Source: Oligoflexia bacterium
Lineage (GTDB): Bacteria > Bdellovibrionota > UBA1018
Assembly (NCBI GenBank): GCA_903881565.1
Contig: CAIRTR010000045.1
Location: forward strand, 1 to 57,277
Reading direction: 5' to 3'
DNA length: 57,277 bases
Shown: positions 15,002 to 23,842 of the stretch, piece by piece
Position numbering within the stretch: the first letter of the stretch is position 1
Layout of the letters: each line of letters begins with the position of its first letter
Notes under the pieces: generated by a model
Databases searched by the model: none
What the model saw: only the letters and a program-made list of their open reading frames with translations
What the model was told of the DNA's origin: nothing
Program-made: the position numbers and the translations under genes

Positions 15002-17180
15002 TTCCGAAACCCCGGTACAGTTCGTCAAGGGGGTCGGACCTAGACTGGGCGCGATTTTCAAAAGCCGCGGAATCGAAACCGTTCGCGACCTGCTGTTTTT
15101 CTTCCCTCGCGCGTATGAGGATCGGACCCGTTTTGCCGCCATTCGAGACCTTCAAGAAGGAGTTCAAGCGACGACCGCGGTTCGCGTGATCGGGGTGAAT
15201 AAGATTCCCCTTCGTGCCAGTGGCCGATCCATTTTAGAAGTACGTTGCACGGACGAAACCGGGATTTTGTCGCTCAAATGGTTTCACGCCCCTCGAGGCA
15301 TCGAAAACCGTTTCAAAGCCGGAACGCAAATCATCGTCACAGGGACCGTAAAAATATTTCGGGGAAAACCCGAGATCGCGCACCCGGAGATCACCTGGGG
15401 CTTGAGCACCTCTACTGACACCACCACCCCTGACGAATCGGCGTCCTCGATGCCCCACGTCGGGCGCATCGTTCCTGTTTATACCGAGATTGAAGGAGTG
15501 CCCAGCCGGCTGCTTCGAAAAATTCTGTGGGAAGCGCTTCAGAAATTTCTAACTACCCTTGAAGAAGATCTCCCCACTTCACTACGAGAGGCCCACGGCC
15601 TGCCGTCCTTGCAAAGTGCGATTCGCGCGATTCATTTTCCCGAAGAAGGTGGAGACAAGCCTGAAACCATTGCCGCTCTCGTGGCCTTCAACAGCCCCTC
15701 ACACTGGCGACTGATTTACGAAGAATTTTTCAAGTTCGAATACCTCGTCCTGCGCCAACGCCTACGCATGGAAAAAGAACACGCCCGCGTTTGGGGAAAA
15801 AACGGGGGCGCAGCCGCAACTCTTGACCTCACTCAAAAGCTGCCCTTTGCGCTGACCAAAGGCCAAAACACCTGCGTTCGCGAGATTCTAGAAGACCTTG
15901 AAAAACCTCACCCCATGAATCGCCTCATCCAAGGCGACGTGGGCTCAGGCAAAACGGCGGTCGTGTTTCTCTGCGCAGCGGCCGTAATCGCCGAAGGCGG
16001 ACAAGCCACGCTCATGGCGCCCACCGAGATTTTAGCCGAGCAACATTATATCAACGCCGGAAAACTTTTCGACGGCAAGCTCAATGTCGCACTCCTAACC
16101 GGAAAATCCACAACCGCAGAGCGCAACGCACTTTTTGATCGCCTCGCACGTGGAGAACCTCTGCTCCTTATCGGGACCCATGCCCTGATTGAAGACCCCG
16201 TCGTGTTCAAGAATTTGAGTTTTGTCATTATCGACGAGCAACACCGATTTGGCGTCGAACAACGAAGGATTCTGAGGCAAAAGGGATTCCGTGTTGACCC
16301 TGAGACGGGACTAAAACAGTTTCCCCATTCGTTATCGCTTTCGGCCACCCCGATTCCCCGCACCTTGGCGCTCACCGTTTATGGGGACCTCACCGTCAGC
16401 AGCATTCGAGAAATGCCCCCGGGCCGCTCGCCGGTAATCACCAAAGTCGTGCGTGAGAAAAAGGATCGCACCGACGTCTATGAGCATATTCGCGCACAAC
16501 TTCAAACAGGGCGGCAAGCCTATTTTATCTTTCCCCTGATTCACGAAAGCGAAGCCGAAGGATTCACCCAGCTCAAGGCCGCAGCGGTTGAAGCTGAACG
16601 CATCGGGCGCGAAATATTCCCTGAATACAAAATCGGACTCCTGCACGGTCAACAGAAGAATGAAGAGAAGGCCGCCATCATGGCGCGCTTCAAGAAAAAC
16701 GAATTGCAGATTTTGGTTTCGACAACCGTGGTTGAAGTGGGGGTCGACGTACCCAATGCCACGATAATCGCAATTGAACATGCCGAGCGCTTTGGCCTCT
16801 CCCAACTCCATCAACTTCGGGGACGAGTGGGTCGAGGTCAGCATCAGTCTTTTTGTTATCTTTTTGCCGCCACTCGCACAACCGAAGCGACCGCTTCGCG
16901 ATTGGAAGTGCTTGAAGAGACCCATGATGGTTTCCGTATTGCTGAAGCGGATTTAGAGATCCGGGGTCCGGGCGCGTTCTTGGGAACCCGCCAAGCGGGC
17001 AGCCTTCCCTTTTTCATGGCTGACGTGGTTCGCGACAAAGAATGGCTATTTAAATCCCGCGACGACGCCGTAAAAATGCTGAAAGAAGATCCCTCGCTGG
17101 AGAGGCCTGAGCACGCCCCCCTGAAACGGTACTTCGATACCGATGGGGGAAAACAGTTCGCATGGCTCAAGACTTCATGA
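14949..17180 (+). CDS. recG: ATP-dependent DNA helicase RecG
   Basis: A 743-residue superfamily 2 helicase that reverses stalled replication forks and branch-migrates Holliday junctions. The N-terminal wedge/OB domain begins near VQFVKGVGPRLGAIFKSRGI. The motor has Walker A GDVGSGKTA, the ILAEQHY stretch, DEAD-like box IIDEQHRFG, motif III LSATPIPRTLAL, and motif VI QLRGRVGRG followed by the C-terminal TRIP region. The start at ATG 14949 lies inside greA in another frame and gives a normal N-terminus. The serine/threonine-rich first 20 residues are not conserved in the family, so a slightly later start is possible. Confidence 0.95.
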   Translation: MPPKAKSDTKSSTSATNSSETPVQFVKGVGPRLGAIFKSRGIETVRDLLFFFPRAYEDRTRFAAIRDLQEGVQATTAVRVIGVNKIPLRASGRSILEVRCTDETGILSLKWFHAPRGIENRFKAGTQIIVTGTVKIFRGKPEIAHPEITWGLSTSTDTTTPDESASSMPHVGRIVPVYTEIEGVPSRLLRKILWEALQKFLTTLEEDLPTSLREAHGLPSLQSAIRAIHFPEEGGDKPETIAALVAFNSPSHWRLIYEEFFKFEYLVLRQRLRMEKEHARVWGKNGGAAATLDLTQKLPFALTKGQNTCVREILEDLEKPHPMNRLIQGDVGSGKTAVVFLCAAAVIAEGGQATLMAPTEILAEQHYINAGKLFDGKLNVALLTGKSTTAERNALFDRLARGEPLLLIGTHALIEDPVVFKNLSFVIIDEQHRFGVEQRRILRQKGFRVDPETGLKQFPHSLSLSATPIPRTLALTVYGDLTVSSIREMPPGRSPVITKVVREKKDRTDVYEHIRAQLQTGRQAYFIFPLIHESEAEGFTQLKAAAVEAERIGREIFPEYKIGLLHGQQKNEEKAAIMARFKKNELQILVSTTVVEVGVDVPNATIIAIEHAERFGLSQLHQLRGRVGRGQHQSFCYLFAATRTTEATASRLEVLEETHDGFRIAEADLEIRGPGAFLGTRQAGSLPFFMADVVRDKEWLFKSRDDAVKMLKEDPSLERPEHAPLKRYFDTDGGKQFAWLKTS

Positions 17181-17242
17181 CGAAGTCTTAATAATTGTAA
17201 AAATATATATTAATATCATATATTTAACCGTATTACGCCATA

Positions 17243-17271
17243 TTGACGCGGCGCAACAAAACCGGTAGACT
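17243..17271 (+). promoter_or_regulatory. Promoter of the XRE regulator gene, leaderless
   Basis: TTGACG (17243-17248), a 17-bp spacer and TAGACT (17266-17271) form a near-consensus sigma-70-type promoter. The ATG at 17278 follows only 6 nt after the -10, so the predicted transcription start is the A of the ATG itself. AT-rich sequence (17190-17230) lies just upstream, as an UP-like region. Confidence 0.7.
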
Positions 17272-17277
17272 TTAGCT

Positions 17278-17700
17278 ATGGAAACACCAAGGCAGCCACG
17301 GCTGGTTGGCATATTTGTTCGAGCCAAGCGAGAACTCCAAGGACTCTCCCAAAAAGCGCTGGGGATGAAGTTCGTGCCCCCCGTAACTACTCAGTTTATT
17401 TCAAACGTCGAACGAGGGGTCACCCCGCTGCCTCCTGCCCATGTTCCGACGATCGCGAAGGCCCTAGGGGTGGAAGACGTTGAAATCTTTAACCTTCTTG
17501 AGCAAGAATTCTCCCAGAAGCTTTCGGGTCGTTTCGGAAAGGGCTCTCCAGCCCGCGCTGCTCTCTGCAGCCACTGCTCGCTGGCAAAATCCCTTATCGA
17601 AGCCTACAAAAAGGCGGACTCCACCGCCCGTGCTCGCTTTGCCGAAGCCTGCAAGAACGTCCTAAACGTCGTCTTTAAACCCGAAACCCCCGAATCCTAA
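17278..17700 (+). CDS. XRE-family helix-turn-helix regulator
   Basis: A 140-residue protein with an N-terminal helix-turn-helix: GIFVRAKRELQGLSQKALG, TTQFISNVERGVTPLP and HVPTIAKALGVEDVEIF cover the usual five helices (residues about 10-75). The C-terminal half contains CSHCSLAKSLIEAYKKADS; the C-x-x-C pair could bind a metal but is short. No ribosome site is present because the promoter places transcription start at the ATG. Target genes are unknown; the hydrolase gene follows after 53 bp but has its own -10 element. Confidence 0.8.
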   Translation: METPRQPRLVGIFVRAKRELQGLSQKALGMKFVPPVTTQFISNVERGVTPLPPAHVPTIAKALGVEDVEIFNLLEQEFSQKLSGRFGKGSPARAALCSHCSLAKSLIEAYKKADSTARARFAEACKNVLNVVFKPETPES

Positions 17701-17738
17701 GATGCGCAAAGCGCGTAGCGAATTTTTAAGAGTTCCCC

Positions 17739-17744
17739 TATAAT
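17739..17744 (+). promoter_or_regulatory. -10 element TATAAT, near-leaderless start of the hydrolase gene
   Basis: A consensus TATAAT ends 9 nt before ATG 17754, so the transcript would have at most about three leader bases. The -35 region (TAGCGA at 17716) is poor, suggesting an activator or a weak promoter. Confidence 0.5.
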
Positions 17745-17753
17745 AGATAAATC

Positions 17754-18782
17754 ATGCCCCCAGACGAACCCTCAGAACCAAGACCTAAAGGCAGCCGCAA
17801 GAAATCCCGTCTCGAAGAGAATACCGACGAGCTACGCCCCCCCGTCACTCACGGCTATGTGAAAAGCTTTGATGGAACCAAACTCTTTTACAGCATCGAA
17901 GGAAAAGGCCCTCCGCTGATCTTCTGTTATGGCCTCATTTGCTCAAGCCTGCACTGGACCTATCAGATTGAGCACTTTCGAAAAAACTATCGTACGATCT
18001 GGTTTGATTATCGCGGCCATCATAATTCAGAGACCCCCAAGAATTTTGCCAGCCTCACCCTTGAGAACATCTCCAGAGACGTGGGCGTGCTCATGGATGA
18101 ACTCGAGATCAAAGAGTCCATTTTATTAGGCCACAGCATGGGCGTAAACGTTGTGCTCGAATTCTATCGCCAGCAACCCAAGAGAGTCCTGGGAATGGTC
18201 CTTGCGAACGGCACGGCCAAAAAACCCCTTGAAACTCTTTTCAGGCATAACGCATTGGAAACGGGATTTGAGCTGATGAGACGGCTGCACAAGATTTCAC
18301 CGGCCCTGGTTTCCAAAATTTGGAAGTTTCAAAAGCAAAACCCCATCTCGCGAACGATGGTCTCTTTGGGCGGGTTCAATCCTCATCTGACGCCGAAAGC
18401 GGATATTGATCTTTACGTCGATCAAGTGGCCGATACCGATCCTGCAATTTTGCTTCAATTGATCAATAGCTACGATCACTACGATGCCACCGCCTGGCTT
18501 CACACGATTCAGGTGCCCACGCTTGTGATCGCGGGAGAGCAAGACAATATCATTCCGCTCGAACAGCAAGAGCTGATGCACCAGCTTATTCCGGATTGTC
18601 GCCTCGAAGTGATTCGCCACGGGAGCCACTGCCCGCAAATGGACTTACCGGATCTGGTGAATGCAAAAATTGATCGCTTCTTGGGAGACCTCAATTACGA
18701 GTCAAAACCCAATCTGTCGAAGGAAAGCGCCAGTCAATCCACTGGGAAGCGTCAATCCCCTGATCCTGCAAGAATCTCCTAA
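17754..18782 (+). CDS. Alpha/beta-fold hydrolase
   Basis: A 342-residue hydrolase of the proline-iminopeptidase/haloperoxidase-like type. The first 30 residues are charged and disordered. The fold then shows the oxyanion region FCYGLICSSLHW, WFDYRGHHNSE, nucleophile Ser128 in LGHSMGVN, the acid in VIAGEQDNIIP and the catalytic histidine in HGSHCPQMD. All three catalytic residues are in place; the substrate cannot be inferred. No signal peptide. Its 3' end overlaps the convergent oxidoreductase gene by 92 bp, an unusually long tail-to-tail overlap. Confidence 0.85.
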   Translation: MPPDEPSEPRPKGSRKKSRLEENTDELRPPVTHGYVKSFDGTKLFYSIEGKGPPLIFCYGLICSSLHWTYQIEHFRKNYRTIWFDYRGHHNSETPKNFASLTLENISRDVGVLMDELEIKESILLGHSMGVNVVLEFYRQQPKRVLGMVLANGTAKKPLETLFRHNALETGFELMRRLHKISPALVSKIWKFQKQNPISRTMVSLGGFNPHLTPKADIDLYVDQVADTDPAILLQLINSYDHYDATAWLHTIQVPTLVIAGEQDNIIPLEQQELMHQLIPDCRLEVIRHGSHCPQMDLPDLVNAKIDRFLGDLNYESKPNLSKESASQSTGKRQSPDPARIS

Positions 18783-20640
18783 AGGCACCAAGACACCTTT
18801 GGCCGTGGCATTTTCCCTCTCCCACGTGAATCACGGATAAAACCGCCTCAGCGGATTTTAGCTTTCCGTGTTGCATTCGCTCCGCCACTTGCGCACGCGT
18901 AATCCCCAGACATTCACACAGGAGATCGGGATCCTCATTCTTTCGCACGGGATTCGAACTCTCAACACTTCGGATCGCCATTCCCCGATGGATCTCGGCT
19001 TTGCAGCCCAGCTTCTTAATCCCGTCCACATCCGTCGTGCACAAGCCACAACTCCCGTCGCGACATAACAGGGCATCTTCAGGGCGATTTCGACCCGTCT
19101 CAAACAAACCAATCGAGACGGACACGTGATCGCGCACAAAACGTCGCTCCCCGTTTAAGGTCACTTCGACCTTCTCTTCGAGAGCTGAAGCCCGCTCGAC
19201 CGAGTCAAGATAAGCCATCCCTTCTTCTACCGGAGCTTTTCTCTTTCGAACCGAACGCGCTTCCCAAAGGAGGTGGGACGGAACATCCACGGCCAGCAGG
19301 GTTCCGTCTTCCAAGTTTCGGCGCTCTTGCGCACGACCATTTCCGAGAACCTCGCCTCTGCGATTGAGAATCTCGACAAAATCTCCCTCGGCACAAATGC
19401 GCCCCTTCTTCCAAGGGACAATCAAGCGCGACATCGAATGCGCATCACGCTCATGAACCAGCACGATGGCAGAACTCGGACACACCGCCACACAGATTCC
19501 ACACCCGGTGCACTTTTCTTCAGATAATACCGGCTGCTCAGGACGCGGAACTCGCCCCGCCTCAATCGCACCTTCGGGACAGGCACGCTTGCACACATCA
19601 CAGGGAATCGACTCAAAACATTCCACCGATGCGATCGGCTTCTGATGATGGGCTTTTTTTGGAACGCCCGAGAAACTCTTCAAAGTCACCATGTCCGTGG
19701 GAGAAACCCATTTGCCCTGATACACCGGAGTGAACGCCTCGCTTCGATGCCGAAAATAACGCCTGACCCGTCCGCGACTTCGTTTCCAGATCTTTTCAAA
19801 TTCCTCACGACGCGATCCAAAATCGGTGACCAGCGCCCTGACAATTCGTCCCCCAAGCGCCCGTCCACGCTCTTCTTCTAAAACCCAACCCTCGACGTTT
19901 GCAATCTTCTCAGAGAACGCCGTTTGCTCCAATTCAAACAAAAGACTTCCCGGAGGATATTCGCGAACCGCAGGGAAATCCCGAAACGGCCCTACTGAAA
20001 CAACCCACGAGACCTCCTCAGTCTTTACACCGTCCGGGGTTTCAAACGTAAAATCCCAAAGCAGCGGCGCTTTGTTCTTTAGACTCAAAGGGAGACCTTC
20101 AAGTACGCGTCCCCCGAGCGATTCAAATCGGCGCTTCTCAACTTCCCAACCCGAGAATCGTTTCACACCCCAATTTGGGTTACCTTCGAGACAACAAACC
20201 TTCCCAACACCTGTTTCCAGGAGTTCACTTCCAAAACGGAAAGCACGATTTCCCGTTCCGAGAAGAACGACTCCCGAGCTCCAAGACACATGGGACTCCT
20301 GCCGCAATCGCTGCCCCGTCGAAATCGGAATCAACCCAGAAGAGCGCCAGCCCTCAAATGGGTCCGGCAAAAAAGACTCAGGCGTCACTCGCACCACGGC
20401 CCGCGCATGGACCTGATGAAGGCGGTGCTGAGCATCCTCGACCATGACCAATCCACCTGTCTCAGGAAACGGCAAAACTCCGCGCCCCAACAAACTCTCG
20501 CCCCCAAAACATCCCACTGTTAAACCCATGTCCGAGCAAAAGAGTGAAAGGGATCTCACGCCGATACTTGGCCAAAGCTCCAAACCGGGTCCGGCCACCA
20601 CGGCCACATCAAAGCGGGCAGTACGAACAGCGAAACTCAT
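18691..20640 (-). CDS. Multi-cluster Fe-S oxidoreductase, HcnB/opine-oxidase alpha-like
   Basis: A 649-residue protein. The N-terminal Rossmann-like part is degenerate (VAVVAGPGLE in place of GxGxxG), with FGGESLLGRGVLPFPE and a second nucleotide-binding-like stretch VVLLGTGNRAFRFG. A pair of [4Fe-4S] sites follows (CFESIPCDVCKRACP and CTGCGICVAVCP). Next is a plant-type [2Fe-2S] pattern (CRDGSCGLC with a later Cys in KKLGCKAE) and then a BFD-like [2Fe-2S] site (CECLGITRAQ and CHGQRC). This chain of cofactors is typical of electron-conducting subunits of amino-acid or opine dehydrogenases. Its ATG overlaps the stop of the flavoprotein gene by 4 bp, so the two should form one complex. Confidence 0.7.
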   Translation of the reverse strand: MSFAVRTARFDVAVVAGPGLELWPSIGVRSLSLFCSDMGLTVGCFGGESLLGRGVLPFPETGGLVMVEDAQHRLHQVHARAVVRVTPESFLPDPFEGWRSSGLIPISTGQRLRQESHVSWSSGVVLLGTGNRAFRFGSELLETGVGKVCCLEGNPNWGVKRFSGWEVEKRRFESLGGRVLEGLPLSLKNKAPLLWDFTFETPDGVKTEEVSWVVSVGPFRDFPAVREYPPGSLLFELEQTAFSEKIANVEGWVLEEERGRALGGRIVRALVTDFGSRREEFEKIWKRSRGRVRRYFRHRSEAFTPVYQGKWVSPTDMVTLKSFSGVPKKAHHQKPIASVECFESIPCDVCKRACPEGAIEAGRVPRPEQPVLSEEKCTGCGICVAVCPSSAIVLVHERDAHSMSRLIVPWKKGRICAEGDFVEILNRRGEVLGNGRAQERRNLEDGTLLAVDVPSHLLWEARSVRKRKAPVEEGMAYLDSVERASALEEKVEVTLNGERRFVRDHVSVSIGLFETGRNRPEDALLCRDGSCGLCTTDVDGIKKLGCKAEIHRGMAIRSVESSNPVRKNEDPDLLCECLGITRAQVAERMQHGKLKSAEAVLSVIHVGEGKCHGQRCLGAFRRFLQDQGIDASQWIDWRFPSTDWVLTRN

Positions 20641-21887
20641 AACGTGGCCTCTGCCACCGAAGCTCGAGCCACTCGTACTACATCCACGAGAGGACCATCG
20701 CTGGCGTTAACAATCTGAACACTGAGATCTTGGGTCGGAAGTTTCCACGATTTTTCATCCCGCCACTCCAGAAGCGCGCGCGCCTTCATCGAACGCAATG
20801 TGAAACGCTCCCATCGCAAAAAGTCATGACAAAGTGATGTCAGAATCCCCAGTGAATCCTCAGACACCCAGGAACTGCCCGCATCACGAAGTTCGGAGGC
20901 CTGCAACCCCACGAGCGCTCCTGCCCGCAAAACCGCGAGCCGGTAAAGACCTTCTTCGGGATTCGCAGCGCCTTCGGCTTCCGCCCAGACGGCCATATCT
21001 TCAAATAGACCCACACAAGAAGGATCCAAGGCATCTCTTGAAATCACACTCCACTGCTCCCACAACCTTAATCCCACAGGCAGTTGAGGGGTCGCCCCTG
21101 TTTTTTTGGCTTGCTTCAAAATCCACGACGTCACTTTAGGGGTCCAAAAAACCAAAAGACCTTCTCTGATATTAAAGCTCTTGGGCTCTGAATGAACTGC
21201 AAAGCGCACTCCGCCCGGGGCGATTTCAAACTGTTCAGCAGAACTAAAAAAATTCTCTGCCCCCAAGCGTTCTCTCACAAACTCCAAAAGGCCATTGCGA
21301 TAACGGGCGACATCCACGTCACACAAGCGCGGGACAAAGAGGCCTTGAATCTGCCTGGCACCCTCGGCCCCGCCCGGAAAACGTCGGGCGGCTTGCAGAT
21401 TCTCCCAGAGCTGAGGGTTGAGTCCGGCATCCGAGGATTCGACAAAGAGCTCATCAAATGCCTCTTGCGACAGCCCCTGAGGCGTTTCGCTGATCATCCA
21501 TTCGAAGCCCCGGCTTCGCACATGCGGCGCAGAAGAATCATGAAACCCGGCGCCGCGGTTTCGCCTGTCTTCACGCCTCTCGACGCGTCGCTCATCACGT
21601 CTTTCGTCGGCGCCAATCCAGCCCTCGATCGCACCCGGAAAATCAGGCCGGAGGGTCGCAAGTGCCCTCTCAATCGAATTGCGCTGGAGCCGCTCACCAA
21701 AACCTTTGGGAAACTTCGAGTTCGTCCGCGACAACATCGGATCCAATGACAATTCTGAATCTTCCAAGAAGAAATCCCTATCAGGATTAATGACGACCAC
21801 GGATTTACCCTGAGCCAGAAGATGGCTTGCCGCAACCAGCGGCGCAACGCCTGTTCCAAAAAGCGCGTAATCGCTATCGAACGGCAT
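20637..21887 (-). CDS. FAD-dependent oxidase subunit (DadA/HcnC-like)
   Basis: A 416-residue flavoprotein. The N-terminus has the dinucleotide fold YALFGTGVAPLVAASHLLAQ with the ribose-binding acidic end VVVINPD. The rest is divergent; an arginine-rich insertion (ERRDERRVERREDRRN) near residues 95-115 is unusual and could be a disordered linker. It overlaps the downstream Fe-S subunit by 4 bp and the upstream RelA/SpoT-like gene by 14 bp, so the three are read from one message. I infer an amine, amino-acid or opine dehydrogenase in which this subunit holds FAD. The substrate is unknown and no close family match is claimed. Confidence 0.55.
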   Translation of the reverse strand: MPFDSDYALFGTGVAPLVAASHLLAQGKSVVVINPDRDFFLEDSELSLDPMLSRTNSKFPKGFGERLQRNSIERALATLRPDFPGAIEGWIGADERRDERRVERREDRRNRGAGFHDSSAPHVRSRGFEWMISETPQGLSQEAFDELFVESSDAGLNPQLWENLQAARRFPGGAEGARQIQGLFVPRLCDVDVARYRNGLLEFVRERLGAENFFSSAEQFEIAPGGVRFAVHSEPKSFNIREGLLVFWTPKVTSWILKQAKKTGATPQLPVGLRLWEQWSVISRDALDPSCVGLFEDMAVWAEAEGAANPEEGLYRLAVLRAGALVGLQASELRDAGSSWVSEDSLGILTSLCHDFLRWERFTLRSMKARALLEWRDEKSWKLPTQDLSVQIVNASDGPLVDVVRVARASVAEATL

Positions 21888-23124
21888 CCATCAGACTCCC
21901 CATGACGCGCTTCAAAGCGGTCTGGACTTGCGCTTTCTTATATTCAATGTGCGAACTCCGACCCCGCTCATTCTCTTCCGCACTCACACGATCCATGACT
22001 TGAATTTCGAAAGGATAGAAAAACCGAATTTCGCGCTGAAGATATTTCAAATCGATCTTATCGACCGCTTTTAAAATCTCGGAGTCGACGTCGTCTTTTG
22101 ATTTCACTAAAGTCTTGAGCGACTTGAGGTCCAAATAAAGGGGATTGCGCAATTTAATGAGTTGCCGGCACGTGAACTGCATCGCGCGATAATGGGAACT
22201 CGAATGGGGATTATCCATCCCGACTAGTGGGTATTGAACGGCCGCCTCAAGAGCACTGACGATCCCTGACTCGTTGAGCTCACCCGATTTGGCCTGAGCC
22301 CACACGGGAGCAAACTTCGCCTTGAAGACCTCAAGATCCACGAGCGTATTGCGAGAGCGACTGGGCTTGATATTGGGAGACATGAAAATTTTGCGATCCA
22401 GAAGATATTTTACAACACGAAGAGCTCCAAATTTAGTCTCCGTGATAAAACGAATTCCCACTCGATCAAAAATATCCTCCGCCACATTCTCTGACTTATG
22501 AAGCAGTTTAAGAATCGTGGATTCTCGCGACTTCTTCGGTTTCGGCAAAAACTCAATCAAATTCACCCGCAGCGGATCATCCTCGCGCTCCCCTAGATAG
22601 AGGTGGTTTTCATGGTCCCGATGAAGCACACGATAGAAACGATCCAAGATTTGCTGCTGGATATCCGTAAAATACGAGGTTCGCAAATCCTTATCGGCAT
22701 GGGCAATGGTATGCATGACTTTCAGGAGCGCACACGCCCAGTTCCTCAAATACAGACCCTGGGTATCGGACATCTGACCTGGCTGATGAAGGCTCGCCAT
22801 CAAGAAGAGATCTCTCACGTCCAAAAGCTCTAAGATCTTCTTAGGAATCTCAAGCCGCAACCCATCCGGGTTATCAGGCTGTAGAAAATTCCGACGAATA
22901 AAATTCAGCGCTTCATGAAAATTCCCAAAGATCTCGGCTTTTTCAATCGGATTCTCTAGATAAAACCCGTAGCTATGCAGATAGCCATCCACCTCATCCA
23001 GTGAACGCAGGTCAAGTTGAGCTTTCGAATCCAACATCGATTGACCACCGATGATGACATCCAAAACTTCAGGGCCAAATTCATATTTACCGCGCAAGGC
23101 GGAAAAAGGACTACGACTTCCCAT
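21874..23124 (-). CDS. Divergent RelA/SpoT-like nucleotidyltransferase-fold protein
   Basis: A 416-residue cytoplasmic protein. In its second half, motifs appear in the order and spacing style of (p)ppGpp synthetase domains: VAEDIFDRVGIRFITETKFG (compare D-x-x-G-x-R), NPHSSSHYRAMQFTCR (compare N-G-Y-R-S-L-H), FYPFEIQVMDR (compare E-I-Q-I-R) and SSHIEYKKAQ (compare A-H-x-x-Y-K). The match is by eye and synthase activity is not assured, because some catalytic positions differ. The N-terminal 150 residues are helical with no hydrolase HD motif. It heads the operon with the flavoprotein and Fe-S oxidoreductase. It may belong to a conserved but uncharacterised family. Confidence 0.45.
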   Translation of the reverse strand: MGSRSPFSALRGKYEFGPEVLDVIIGGQSMLDSKAQLDLRSLDEVDGYLHSYGFYLENPIEKAEIFGNFHEALNFIRRNFLQPDNPDGLRLEIPKKILELLDVRDLFLMASLHQPGQMSDTQGLYLRNWACALLKVMHTIAHADKDLRTSYFTDIQQQILDRFYRVLHRDHENHLYLGEREDDPLRVNLIEFLPKPKKSRESTILKLLHKSENVAEDIFDRVGIRFITETKFGALRVVKYLLDRKIFMSPNIKPSRSRNTLVDLEVFKAKFAPVWAQAKSGELNESGIVSALEAAVQYPLVGMDNPHSSSHYRAMQFTCRQLIKLRNPLYLDLKSLKTLVKSKDDVDSEILKAVDKIDLKYLQREIRFFYPFEIQVMDRVSAEENERGRSSHIEYKKAQVQTALKRVMGSLMDAVR

Positions 23125-23229
23125 CCGATTTGCACCTTATATGAAGAAAGCGCCACCCGGCAACCCCCGAAAAAAGCAGCGCCAAAATAACACTCATCGT
23201 CAAAGCCCATAAAGTGTAGTCTCGGCCCC

Positions 23230-23781
23230 ATGCTTCAACCCTCAAGAAAAGCGACAATGCGTTGGGAACAAATCAGTGGCGTGCGTGGATTCTTGGCCGT
23301 TTTCATTGGAACGGCGGGGGGTGCAGGATTCTTTCCGCTCGCCCCAGGCACGATGGGAACTCTCGTGGCTGTGCCATTAGCCTTTTATACAGCGTCTTGG
23401 GATTGGAGTTTTCGCTTAGCCCTTTGGGTCGGACTCACTTTAATCGGCACTTGGTCGGCAAAGGTTTTTGATGAAACCATGGGGACCTCCGACAATCAAC
23501 ACATCGTCATCGACGAAGTCGTAGGCTACGGAATCACGTCTTGGACTTGCGGAACGGGAGCGGTTCCTCTGCTTGTGGCCTTTGTTTTGTTTCGCGCTTT
23601 TGACATCATCAAGCCTCCACCGGTCCGACAACTGGACCGATGGTCCAAGATCAAGGCATCCTCAAAATCTGAAATCGGTCGTTGGTGGGGCGGTTTTGGC
23701 GTCATCGGAGACGATATAGTCGCGGGATTTCAAGCACTTTTAGTGATTATTGCGCTTCAACATTTTGGTATTTTGTCCTGA
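23230..23781 (+). CDS. pgpA: Phosphatidylglycerophosphatase A
   Basis: An inner-membrane phosphatase that converts phosphatidylglycerol phosphate to phosphatidylglycerol. The 183 residues hold the full set of family blocks: GFFPLAPGTMGTLVAVPLAF, VIDEVVGYGITS, FRAFDIIKPPPVRQLDR and GGFGVIGDDIVAG, with four membrane helices. Internal ATG 23257 (MRWEQISG) is an alternative start. recA begins 61 bp downstream on the same strand, as in many bacteria. Confidence 0.92.
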   Translation: MLQPSRKATMRWEQISGVRGFLAVFIGTAGGAGFFPLAPGTMGTLVAVPLAFYTASWDWSFRLALWVGLTLIGTWSAKVFDETMGTSDNQHIVIDEVVGYGITSWTCGTGAVPLLVAFVLFRAFDIIKPPPVRQLDRWSKIKASSKSEIGRWWGGFGVIGDDIVAGFQALLVIIALQHFGILS

Positions 23782-23842
23782 CCTGTTTTCGAGTACGGTT
23801 ATTGCTCGAGCGTGTTTCTTTATTAACTGAAGGAGAGGATTT

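Noticed and set aside
16332-16925. 197-codon minus-strand frame opposite recG
   Set aside because: Shadow of recG with no domain, signal or ribosome site.
23780-23840. Possible LexA operator before recA (CGAG-N11-CTCG)
   Set aside because: The symmetry is weak and does not match an operator I can name for this lineage.
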